Assembly: GCA_045539925.1 (NCBI GenBank)
Contig: JAZQGH010000164.1
Location: 1-22,272, forward strand
DNA length: 22,272 nt
Direction: 5' to 3'
From: SFWF01 sp045539925
GTDB lineage: Bacteria; Bacillota; Clostridia; Oscillospirales; Acutalibacteraceae
In this document: positions 15,284 to 20,946 of the stretch, one piece after another
How positions within the stretch are numbered: position 1 is the first letter of the stretch
How the letters are laid out: every line of letters begins with the position of its first letter
Program-made: the position numbers and the translations under genes
Notes under the pieces: generated by a model
Database searches by the model: none
Seen by the model: only the letters and a program-made list of their open reading frames with translations
Told to the model about the DNA's origin: nothing

Positions 15284-15819
15284 TAATCATCCTCCTCTCC
15301 TGCTTCATAGGAACTTTCTGAATTAAGTTTCTGCACCCAGCTATCAAAACTGGTGGGTGAATCAGCTCTTTCATACATGTCCCATGCAAGAAGATATTTT
15401 TCGTATTTTTTGCTGTTGATAACTTCCAGTTCCTCAAACTGCCTTGCAAGCGCCGGTGTCCTATTTTCTTCACAAGTTCTAATCATGGAAGTAAGCTCAT
15501 TCTCAATGTCCGCAAGAACATCAAGTGCAAGCTGAAAAACATCTTCCATTTCAGAACCTACACCAGGAAATTCAGGCGTTGCGCCATAATCCTGAATAAT
15601 GTGTCTTTGATGAAGAATGTCCCCGACTTTATCAAACTCCTGCGGAAACTCATGTGCTGTCTGATGAAACATTTCGCTTGTAAAAACAAGTCCGTGCTCA
15701 ATCAAAACAAGTTCTTTAAGCTGGTCGAACCAACGGTTTCCTTTTTCATAAGCTTCCGTAAGGCGTCTTCCGGGTTCTCTAAGGAACTGGTATCTTTGAA
15801 CAAACTCCCCTACCGTCAT
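15283..15819 (-). CDS. Unknown helical protein, ferritin-like appearance
   Basis: About 178 residues, start taken at ATG 15817-15819 (MTVGEFVQRY), seven bases after AGGGG. A longer frame beginning at 15870 starts inside a terminator hairpin, lacks a ribosome site and is not used. The sequence is nearly all helix and rich in His/Glu/Asp: LVLIEHGLVFTSEMFHQTAH, FPQEFDKVGDILHQRHIIQD, then FQLALDVLADIENELTSMI and FEELEVINSKKYEKYLLAW. This could be a four-helix bundle with metal-binding His/Glu residues as in ferritin/Dps-like proteins, but I cannot match exact motifs. It directly precedes the protease-scaffold gene with a one-base overlap, so an assembly role is equally possible. Confidence 0.6.
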   Translation of the reverse strand: MTVGEFVQRYQFLREPGRRLTEAYEKGNRWFDQLKELVLIEHGLVFTSEMFHQTAHEFPQEFDKVGDILHQRHIIQDYGATPEFPGVGSEMEDVFQLALDVLADIENELTSMIRTCEENRTPALARQFEELEVINSKKYEKYLLAWDMYERADSPTSFDSWVQKLNSESSYEAGEEDD

Positions 15820-15887
15820 CGGATATCCCCTGCCTTTACTTTTGTTTTTAATAAAAAATGGCCCAGACATACGATAAAATCGTACAT
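15816..15887 (-). CDS. Possible 23-residue leader ORF running through the terminator
   Basis: ATG at 15885-15887 lies five bases after GAGG (in AAAGAGGCTCAG). Part of that ribosome site and the start codon lie in the 5' arm of the terminator at 15860-15894. The frame (MYDFIVCLGH...) is open through the hairpin and the U-run and ends at TGA 15816-15818, overlapping the ATG of the next gene as ATGA. It has the same layout as the leader ORF at 2966-3061. It has no known domain, and its coding status is inferred from layout only. Confidence 0.4.
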   Translation of the reverse strand: MYDFIVCLGHFLLKTKVKAGDIR

Positions 15888-15894
15888 CTGAGCC
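15853..15894 (-). terminator. Intrinsic terminator after the tRNA cluster
   Basis: On the transcribed strand GGCTCAGA (15894-15887) pairs with TCTGGGCC (15867-15860) with one G-U. The pairing continues inward (TGTACGA with TCGTATG, two G-U) to a TTTTA loop, giving about 15 bp, and is followed by A and six U (15858-15853). It would end transcripts of the tRNA cluster, or regulate entry into the head genes, because no promoter is evident between it and the next gene. Confidence 0.75.
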
Positions 15895-15906
15895 TCTTTG
15901 CTCCTT

Positions 15907-15928
15907 GCTTTGTCCTCTTTGACAAAGC
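15907..15928 (-). other. Hairpin between tRNA-Asn and the terminator
   Basis: A perfect 8-bp stem (GCTTTGTC with GACAAAGC) with a 6-base loop, 18 bases after the CCA end of tRNA-Asn. It may mark the 3' side for tRNA trimming or be an alternative partner for the leader region that follows. No U-run follows. Confidence 0.5.
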
Positions 15929-15945
15929 GTACTTATTCAATTTAA

Positions 15946-16021
15946 TGGAGGCGCTTGGGGGACTCGAACCCTCGGCACTGCGGTTAACAGCCGCATGCTC
16001 TGCCAACTGAGCTAAAGCGCC
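15946..16021 (-). tRNA. tRNA-Asn (anticodon GTT)
   Basis: 76 bases including encoded CCA. The cloverleaf is complete: acceptor GGCGCTT/AAGCGCC, D-arm GCTC/GAGC, anticodon arm TGCGG-CTGTTAA-CCGCA (anticodon 15986-15988), T-loop TTCGAGT. The T-stem GAGGG/CCCCC contains an A50.C64 mispair (15972 and 15958) where A-U is expected. It is the last gene of the tRNA cluster. Confidence 0.93.
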
Positions 16022-16026
16022 ATTTT

Positions 16027-16100
16027 TGGCTGAGGATGCAGGAGTCGGACCTGCTTGCGCGGGGTCAAAGTCCGCTGTACTCCCGTTGTACTAATCCTCA
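16027..16100 (-). tRNA. tRNA-Gln (anticodon TTG), with unusual C55
   Basis: 74 bases including CCA. Acceptor TGAGGAT/ATCCTCA and the anticodon loop CTTTGAC (anticodon 16066-16068) identify Gln. Two departures: the T-loop reads TCCGACT, so position 55 is C (16048) instead of the near-universal U, and the anticodon stem closes with A31.C39 (16071, 16063), where close relatives have A-U. The other stems are sound. Confidence 0.85.
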
Positions 16101-16120
16101 ATATTCTATGTGCTATTTCT

Positions 16121-16148
16121 AAAAAACGATACCGAAGCAAGCTTCAAT
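16121..16148 (-). terminator. Weak terminator-like hairpin between tRNA-Thr and tRNA-Gln
   Basis: ATTGAAG (16148-16142) can pair with CTTCGGT (16137-16131) around a 4-base loop, with two G-U pairs. Six U follow after a short gap (16126-16121). The stem is weak and the U-run is displaced, so it may be only partly active or a spacer. Confidence 0.3.
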
Positions 16149-16184
16149 TTCTGTAAAACTCCATAGCAAATGTTTTTGAGCCAC

Positions 16185-16260
16185 TGGAGCTGGCGGACGG
16201 AATCGAACCCCCAACCTGTTGATTACAGATCAACTGCTCTGCCTGTTGAGCTACGCCAGC
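16185..16260 (-). tRNA. tRNA-Thr (anticodon TGT), with C33
   Basis: 76 bases including CCA. Acceptor GCTGGCG/CGCCAGC with G1-C72 and C2-G71 (Thr identity pairs), D-arm GCTC/GAGC, anticodon stem GTTGA/TCAAC. The 7-base loop is TCTGTAA, which puts C instead of U at position 33 (16228) just before anticodon TGT (16225-16227). The T-stem has a G51.G63 mismatch (16210, 16198). The T-loop TTCGATT is normal. Body and stems otherwise match what I know of clostridial tRNA-Thr, where position 33 is T. Confidence 0.85.
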
Positions 16261-16266
16261 GCATGC

Positions 16267-16282
16267 CCTCGTCTTTCCGAGG
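16267..16282 (-). other. Short hairpin just 5' of tRNA-Thr
   Basis: Stem CCTCG/CGAGG with a 6-base loop, six bases before the 5' end of tRNA-Thr on the transcribed strand. It probably structures the tRNA leader for 5'-end processing. Confidence 0.4.
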
Positions 16283-16298
16283 TGCCATCGCGCGAAAT

Positions 16299-16363
16299 CC
16301 TAAAGCCGTAAGCTCTTGCCTACGGAATATATATATTATTACAACTCACTGAGTTGCTTTAGG
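16299..16363 (-). ncRNA. Three-way-junction RNA within the tRNA cluster
   Basis: A closing 7-bp stem (CCTAAAG 16363-16357 with CTTTAGG 16305-16299) abuts two hairpins with no unpaired bases at the joints. One is CAACTC-AGT-GAGTTG (16356-16342) and the other is CCGTAGGC-AAGA-GCTTACGG (16325-16306, one G-U on this strand). Between them lies a 16-base A/T-only link. The 7-bp closing stem is acceptor-like, but there is no T-loop, anticodon arm or CCA. It could be a degenerate tRNA, a small RNA or a processing element. The G-U pair, which would be A.C on the other strand, supports the minus strand as the RNA. Confidence 0.45.
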
Positions 16364-16456
16364 CTAATTTTTTTGAGGAGGCTGGGGGAACTTCCCGCAA
16401 AAGTTCCCCCATAGGTCTATGTCTATGTCGATGACCCTGAAAGCAATTTCACGCAT
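16364..16456 (-). CDS. Possible 30-residue ORF between tRNA-Gly and the three-way junction
   Basis: ATG 16454-16456 lies seven bases after AAGGG and opens a 30-codon frame (MREIAFRVIDIDIDLWGNFC...) ending at TAG 16364-16366. The frame contains the 10-bp hairpin at 16384-16410. No family is recognised, and the start codon sits in a hairpin next to tRNA-Gly. It could be a chance frame; weak evidence. Confidence 0.2.
   Translation of the reverse strand: MREIAFRVIDIDIDLWGNFCGKFPQPPQKN
16384..16410 (-). other. 10-bp hairpin in the tRNA cluster
   Basis: GGGGGAACTT pairs perfectly with AAGTTCCCCC around a 7-base loop. No U-run follows on either strand, so it is not a standard terminator. Together with the other hairpins here it separates tRNA units, perhaps guiding endonuclease cutting and blocking exonucleases. 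Confidence 0.55.
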
Positions 16457-16473
16457 TTTAAAACCCTTGCGTG
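16450..16473 (-). other. Hairpin abutting the 3' end of tRNA-Gly
   Basis: CACGCA (16473-16468) pairs with TGCGTG (16455-16450). It starts at the base directly after the encoded CCA of tRNA-Gly, as expected of a 3' trailer hairpin that stops exonucleases. Confidence 0.4.
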
Positions 16474-16547
16474 TGGAGCCGGCAAAGGGAATTGAACCCT
16501 CGACAACTGCTTGGAAGGCAGCGATGTTACCTCTACACCATGTCGGC
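16474..16547 (-). tRNA. tRNA-Gly (anticodon TCC)
   Basis: 74 bases including CCA. The anticodon arm GCTGC-CTTCCAA-GCAGT, T-arm GAGGG-TTCAATT-CCCTT and the short GGTGTAGAGGTAAC D-region are typical of tRNA-Gly(TCC). The acceptor stem GCCGACA/TGCCGGC has an A5.C68 mispair (16543, 16482) where A-U would be expected. The discriminator is U. Confidence 0.9.
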
Positions 16548-16553
16548 AGATGT

Positions 16554-16587
16554 GACCCCTTGTAAAATGAACAAAAACCAAGGGGTC
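16554..16587 (-). other. Hairpin between tRNA-Ser and tRNA-Gly
   Basis: GACCCCTTG pairs perfectly with CAAGGGGTC (9 bp) around a 16-base U-rich loop, six bases before tRNA-Gly. There is no U-run on the 3' side of the transcribed strand. Likely a spacer for tRNA processing. Confidence 0.5.
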
Positions 16588-16635
16588 TAAAAAGGATAAA
16601 AATGAAAGAAAGAAAAATCATTGAGCTGGCGCTCA

Positions 16636-16724
16636 TGGCGGAAAGAGTGGGATTTGAACCCACGGAACTTATTAGGTTCGCCGGTTTTCAGGACCGGTGC
16701 AATCAGCCTCTCTGCCATCTTCCC
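16636..16724 (-). tRNA. tRNA-Ser (anticodon TGA), with C33
   Basis: 89 bases including CCA, with the long variable arm of class II tRNAs (GAAC/GTTC stem). Acceptor GGGAAGA/TCTTTCC (one G-U), discriminator G, T-loop TTCAAAT. The anticodon arm is CCGGT-CCTGAAA-ACCGG, so position 33 is C (16691) before anticodon TGA (16688-16690). The corresponding E. coli tRNA-Ser loop that I know reads CTTGAAA, with U33. Everything else about the tRNA looks functional. Confidence 0.88.
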
Positions 16725-16757
16725 GTGTGTAGCCGCAGAATTAACTGCGGCTCAATT

Positions 16758-16973
16758 TTAATATCTGTGTTCTTGAGCATATCGTGCTCGAACTGTTTCT
16801 TCCGCTCTTGGAACTTGAGCACCGTTTTGATTTCCACCCGTTTTTTTGAGCACCGTTACAAAATCTTTTACAATTCTGCAGCCGCCGTTGGGCGTTCTCT
16901 GGATTCTTACGTCTGCTCCTTCCAAAAGCGCATCATTGATAATTTTTAAATCTTCTTGATTTACGTAAGCCAT
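16758..16973 (-). CDS. Small protein after the portal gene, unknown function
   Basis: A 71-residue protein, MAYVNQEDLKIINDALLEGA..., start ATG 16971-16973 with GGAG nine bases upstream, three bases after the portal stop. The N-terminal helix is followed by a strand pair (VRIQRTPNGGCRIVKDFV) and a basic tail rich in Arg/Gln (VPRAEETVRARYAQEHRY). It has no known domain; a small head protein is possible. The gene contains two copies of a 12-base word (AACGGTGCTCAA) 31 bases apart, read in different frames, so the repeat is not explained by the protein. Confidence 0.6.
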   Translation of the reverse strand: MAYVNQEDLKIINDALLEGADVRIQRTPNGGCRIVKDFVTVLKKTGGNQNGAQVPRAEETVRARYAQEHRY

Positions 16974-16976
16974 ATT

Positions 16977-18737
16977 TTATACTCCACTGTCAATATCGCC
17001 TTCCTGCCCGTCGCTCGTCGCAACTCCTTCGGAAGAAGGTCTTCCGCCGGGGTTTTGGTCGTGATTAGCTTGCGGAGGAAGTCCCGAACTATCTTGTTTC
17101 ATGCTATAAGAAGCCACAAGAGGAAGTCGTTTATTCATAATATCGGAAGAAATGATCGCGTCAGAAAGTCCAATATCTTCAAGAATACTTTTATCTCTGA
17201 TTGCAAGATAGGTTATGGTATCGGAAAGTATTCCGTGTTCCATACCTTTCATAGCCTTTTCTTCCGTTTTTTCATCGGTGTAAATATCACCAAACATGTG
17301 GAATTTCCAAGCGTATTTAAGATTGAGCTTTTCGATGTTTGCGTTCATCATTCGCTCCATGCAATCGTAAATCGTTTTTGCGAATTTACTTTCGATTTGA
17401 AGTGAAACCTGAACCGCACCGGCTCTTGCGTCAGAACCTACCGGAATAAGAGCTGTAAGTCCCGCTTTTGACATTGTATCGGTGTAACCTTTGGCAACAA
17501 TGTCCATTGCACTTGGTGCTTCGGACAAAGTATCGAGCTTCATATTTTCAAGTGGAGCCATATAAAGCCCGATACCGCCGGTATTGTTTTGTGCAAGCAT
17601 CTGATACCAAAGACTTTCAAAAAATCTTCGCCCGCTGTTTGAGAGCTTGTACTGGTCTGCCAAATCGTTTTTCTTTTCGTCCCAATAAGGAATTTCGCCG
17701 TGAAGTATGGAAACAAGGGGGTTTTGAACAAGGCTAAGTTGGATAGCTTCAAGCTGTGCAAGCTGAATCATATCAATGAAAAGCCCTGTAAACGGTGAAA
17801 CAACCGCCATATTTACGTCGTCAACTTCAAAGGTAAAAACTTCATCCACCGGAAGATTTACCCAGTAGAACCACCTTCCGTTTTGGAAGTATGCGTTGGC
17901 GCCGGTTTCCAACTTTTTAAACTGAGTAAGATCTATTTTGCTTTTTTTAGCATATACAATCTTTTTCCCGTCAGTTTTGGGTTTAGGATAAATAACTTCA
18001 TTGAAACTACCTACATAGGGTTCAAAAAGCTCTCCAAACTGTCTGTAGTCTGTTCCGTATTCCGTAAAATACATAAGGTTAAAGGCTACCGTGTATTTGG
18101 ATTTATTGTTAAAACCTACGATTTTGCAATAGTCTGAAGGAAGTTGCTGAACGAAAGCGTAATTCACTTTATTGTGAACCTTGTCAACGTCCTGCCTCAT
18201 GTAGTAGAAAACTTTGCCTTCCTGCAAAGCCTGTCCCGCAGCTTTATGTGCTACTACTTTCGGCTTAACCTCGTATCTCAGCTTTTCAAGAAGTTTCCAT
18301 TCTCTCCAAAACTCATCTTTTTGGGTATCTTCTTTATTGGGAAGAAACGGAGTAATGTAGTTGTGATAACTTAAAAGTTCTTGATAAACCTTTCTTGTAT
18401 GAAAAAGCGGATATGCTGAAAATTCAAGTGCGTGCTCAATCTGCCTGAGTTCTTCTTCACTCTGGTAAGGATTTTCAACAAACTCAGCAACTTGATTTTT
18501 ATTATAATTGGCAGGTCTTGAAGATATTCCTTTAACCCTTGTGTTTTGAACGTAAGGGTTCGGAGTGTACATGCTTCCAATACCAAATCCGCCAACCGCT
18601 CCAAAAGCGTTAAGAAGATTATCCATCGGAAGATTTCCATATTGTGCAGAAAGAGTTTTGAACTTTGTAAATATTTCAGGAAAGCTTCCATATTGTACCG
18701 AATTAAGCTCGGCGGTTAAATTCGGTTTCTGGTCCAT
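16977..18737 (-). CDS. Portal protein
   Basis: A 586-residue protein with an ideal ribosome site (AAAGGAGGG) before ATG 18735-18737. It lies two genes after the large terminase and before the capsid genes, the place and size of a portal. The sequence has an N-terminal Gly/Pro-rich region, a helical LSYHNYITPFL segment, a beta-rich wing (about residues 200-320), and then a long helix (DMIQLAQLEAIQLSLVQNPLVSIL, about 325-350) as in the portal stem. After that come the helical crown (SKFAKTIYDCMERMMNANIEKL, about 455-478) and a Gly/Ser/Asp-rich flexible tail. The portal ring forms the DNA gate and joins the terminase and connector. I assign the family by context and layout, as portals diverge strongly. 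Confidence 0.78.
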   Translation of the reverse strand: MDQKPNLTAELNSVQYGSFPEIFTKFKTLSAQYGNLPMDNLLNAFGAVGGFGIGSMYTPNPYVQNTRVKGISSRPANYNKNQVAEFVENPYQSEEELRQIEHALEFSAYPLFHTRKVYQELLSYHNYITPFLPNKEDTQKDEFWREWKLLEKLRYEVKPKVVAHKAAGQALQEGKVFYYMRQDVDKVHNKVNYAFVQQLPSDYCKIVGFNNKSKYTVAFNLMYFTEYGTDYRQFGELFEPYVGSFNEVIYPKPKTDGKKIVYAKKSKIDLTQFKKLETGANAYFQNGRWFYWVNLPVDEVFTFEVDDVNMAVVSPFTGLFIDMIQLAQLEAIQLSLVQNPLVSILHGEIPYWDEKKNDLADQYKLSNSGRRFFESLWYQMLAQNNTGGIGLYMAPLENMKLDTLSEAPSAMDIVAKGYTDTMSKAGLTALIPVGSDARAGAVQVSLQIESKFAKTIYDCMERMMNANIEKLNLKYAWKFHMFGDIYTDEKTEEKAMKGMEHGILSDTITYLAIRDKSILEDIGLSDAIISSDIMNKRLPLVASYSMKQDSSGLPPQANHDQNPGGRPSSEGVATSDGQEGDIDSGV

Positions 18738-18740
18738 GGC

Positions 18741-19079
18741 TTAGCCCTCCTTTTCATCTACTTTCTTTTGCTCCGCTTCGAGCATTTTTTCAAGTTCGTT
18801 AACTTTTGCGCTCAGGTCTTTCAAAAACTCTTTTTCGTGAGATTTGGTTTCCTTTGCAATAATAAGCATATTACAATCAAAAAGCCATTTTGAATCGTCG
18901 CCTGTAAGTCTTTTTACCTCTTTTTCCTCAATCAGAATCGCATCTTCGATTTTCGACTGTTCTGTGTAAATCAAAATATATTCTTCGGTAATTCTCGAAA
19001 AACGAAACTCGGAAGCCTTATTGATGTTTCCAATGTCGGTCTTCATGGCAAAAAGATTGTATTTTACTTTTTCACTCAA
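18741..19079 (-). CDS. Short coiled-coil protein between terminase and portal
   Basis: A 112-residue protein starting at TTG 19077-19079, which overlaps the terminase TGA as TTGA. AAGGA of the terminase 3' end serves as ribosome site, so translation is probably coupled. The N-terminal part is beta/helix mixed (EYILIYTEQSKIEDAILIEEKEV) and the C-terminal third is a charged coiled coil (EKEFLKDLSAKVNELEKMLEAEQ). No enzymatic motif is visible. It may assist packaging or head assembly; this is inference from position only. Confidence 0.65.
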   Translation of the reverse strand: MSEKVKYNLFAMKTDIGNINKASEFRFSRITEEYILIYTEQSKIEDAILIEEKEVKRLTGDDSKWLFDCNMLIIAKETKSHEKEFLKDLSAKVNELEKMLEAEQKKVDEKEG

Positions 19080-20917
19080 AATATCCTTCCGCCCTTTCTT
19101 CCAAAAGTTCTTCCGCTCGAAAAATCTCCGCCGGAATAAATGTTTCCGCCATTCTCATTTTCTTTAAAAGCTTCTTCCCAGTCGCTCTTTTTCTTTTCTT
19201 TAACAAGATATATTCTTTCAAGTTTCTGAATAAATCTCAAAGCATATTTAAGAGCAGACCAGCTATCTCGCTGAATAGATTTTGAAATTCGTTTTTCTGC
19301 CATTCCCGAACCGCTTGGTATCTTCTTGAGGTTCTGTATCTGGCTTACAAGCTCCGTGGTTTTGCGGTATGGTCTATCAATTTTATAGTCCATTCCGTCA
19401 TCGCGGATTCTGTGGTATTTCTTATAGTTTTCAATGCCTGTATTTCGCTGAGAAGTAAGAAGAAGTACATTCCTATTCTCAAACTGTATTTCAGCATTGC
19501 GGAGCATTTCCGAATCAGGGTCCGTAACTCCGGCGCCGCCCGCTTTAATCGGGTATATAACCGGAATTGCGTGCTCAAGTTCATAAGGAACATAATCGGC
19601 GTGCTCATAAATGCAAAGCGGGTCAAGTCCATCGCCCAAATCCATCATAAGGGCCTCAACAACGCTCTTTCCGTACTGCCAACCGTCTATCGCAATAAAT
19701 GTCTGGCTGCCTTCATAGCAAAAACGATACCAGATCGTTTTAAGCCTTCGCGCCTGTTCCATACTGCTGTTAGGGGGCGGCCAGTCGTCGATGTAAACTA
19801 CTTGTTTTAGGTATTTATCCCTCTTTAACCAGTAAGTTTGCTTTGTGCATTTTACTACTACAACCGCGCATTTTGCGTTCTTCTGATTATCTTCATAAGA
19901 AACGTCATATCCCACAACGTAAATTACGTCTTGGGGTTCAAGCTTGTTATCTCTGTCTTTGCAACAGTGATGCTCTTCCATAAGAAGCACTTGGCGGCTT
20001 TCCGTTAAGACTTCATCTCGTACAACCGGGTTTTCGTCTGCGCCGGTGTATCGGCTTTCCATTTCTCTCATCCAGTTTTCAGCCGTACTTTCCGCCCGCC
20101 TCTGCATCGCCCATTCGTATGGTCGCATTTGGCTCAAAACAATTACCTGCCACGGAACGTCCATAATAAAAGCACTTTGTCCTCTTATCATTGCTCTCTT
20201 GTGATTGCAACGGGTTTCGTAACTGTGGTTTTGTTTTCTTCCTGCGGAAGTAATGCTGTGCTGTTTGTAAGGAATGTAAGTCGGGTCAGGTTCGCCCTGT
20301 ACCCTGTGAATAAGTCTTACCGAGTAAAGAACTACGGTTGAATATTCTTCAAAGTCAAAAGCCGGAGCTTCTTCCTGAGCATATTCTTCTGCCGTAACGT
20401 TATGTATGTTCTTTCCTCGAATAGCGTTTATGGTTATCGAAGAACCATACCTTGTAGAAATTCCCCAAGCGTCCTTACTCTCGTTTTCAACCATAAAATG
20501 TTTTGCAAGCGGCGGGTATGCGTCTTTGATATCCTGAAATGCCGTTTTAGCAAGTTCTGCTTGCTGTTTGTACGAAGGTCCGTAATAACTTCCCCTCGTT
20601 CCGGGCCACAGGATTTTATCAGTAAGCATTGACTTCATGTTTGTGTTGGTTTTCGTAAGAGAACGGCAACCCGTGATGTCAACGTATTGATATCTCGCAA
20701 AGCACCGAAGAATTACTCTTTGAATAAGTTCTTCATTTTTGTATTCAGCCTCATCACTTCTCAAAATATCAAGAAGTATATCGGGGTACCACCGAAAGAA
20801 ACTTATCAGAAACGCCCATGTTTCAGTGGCGTATTCTTCATAGTCCCTGTCTTCTGTGGTCTTTTTCTGAACCCAGCCAACTCCGCCTACAAACACACTT
20901 GGAACTCTTTTTCCCAT
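19076..20917 (-). CDS. terL: Large terminase subunit (packaging ATPase-nuclease)
   Basis: A 613-residue protein with both expected halves. The ATPase: a divergent Walker A around residues 83-91 (GCRSLTKTN; no classical GxxGKT) and an acidic motif around 173-183 (NVTAEEYAQEE) in the Walker B position. The nuclease: GYDVSY (Asp338), IAIDGWQYG (Asp411) and RDSWSALKYAL (Asp551) supply the three acidic residues of the RNase H-like fold. It cuts and pumps phage DNA into the capsid through the portal. The start ATG 20915-20917 follows GAGGGG. Its 3' end overlaps the next gene. The altered P-loop is notable, although large terminases vary there. Confidence 0.88.
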   Translation of the reverse strand: MGKRVPSVFVGGVGWVQKKTTEDRDYEEYATETWAFLISFFRWYPDILLDILRSDEAEYKNEELIQRVILRCFARYQYVDITGCRSLTKTNTNMKSMLTDKILWPGTRGSYYGPSYKQQAELAKTAFQDIKDAYPPLAKHFMVENESKDAWGISTRYGSSITINAIRGKNIHNVTAEEYAQEEAPAFDFEEYSTVVLYSVRLIHRVQGEPDPTYIPYKQHSITSAGRKQNHSYETRCNHKRAMIRGQSAFIMDVPWQVIVLSQMRPYEWAMQRRAESTAENWMREMESRYTGADENPVVRDEVLTESRQVLLMEEHHCCKDRDNKLEPQDVIYVVGYDVSYEDNQKNAKCAVVVVKCTKQTYWLKRDKYLKQVVYIDDWPPPNSSMEQARRLKTIWYRFCYEGSQTFIAIDGWQYGKSVVEALMMDLGDGLDPLCIYEHADYVPYELEHAIPVIYPIKAGGAGVTDPDSEMLRNAEIQFENRNVLLLTSQRNTGIENYKKYHRIRDDGMDYKIDRPYRKTTELVSQIQNLKKIPSGSGMAEKRISKSIQRDSWSALKYALRFIQKLERIYLVKEKKKSDWEEAFKENENGGNIYSGGDFSSGRTFGRKGGRIF

Positions 20918-20946
20918 TCAGCCCCTCACTCTCCTTTGCTCAAAGC

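Noticed and set aside
15820..15870. Upstream start (15870) for the gene at 15283-15819
   Set aside because: It lies inside the terminator hairpin without a ribosome site; ATG 15819 has a well-spaced AGGGG.
16185..16260. Reading the tRNA as Tyr (GTA)
   Set aside because: It would need a 5-base loop, and the tRNA lacks the long variable arm of bacterial tRNA-Tyr; acceptor pairs fit Thr.
16299..16374. Plus-strand terminator using the T7 run at 16368-16374
   Set aside because: There is no plus-strand gene, the T-run is not adjacent to a strong stem, and one stem has an A.C mismatch on that strand.
16364..16663. 99-codon minus-strand frame across the tRNA cluster
   Set aside because: It reads through tRNA-Gly and part of tRNA-Ser; only the last 30 codons (16364-16456) are kept as a weak candidate.
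16602..16949. 115-codon plus-strand frame
   Set aside because: It overlaps tRNA-Ser and the 71-residue gene on the opposite strand, and no other gene here is on the plus strand.
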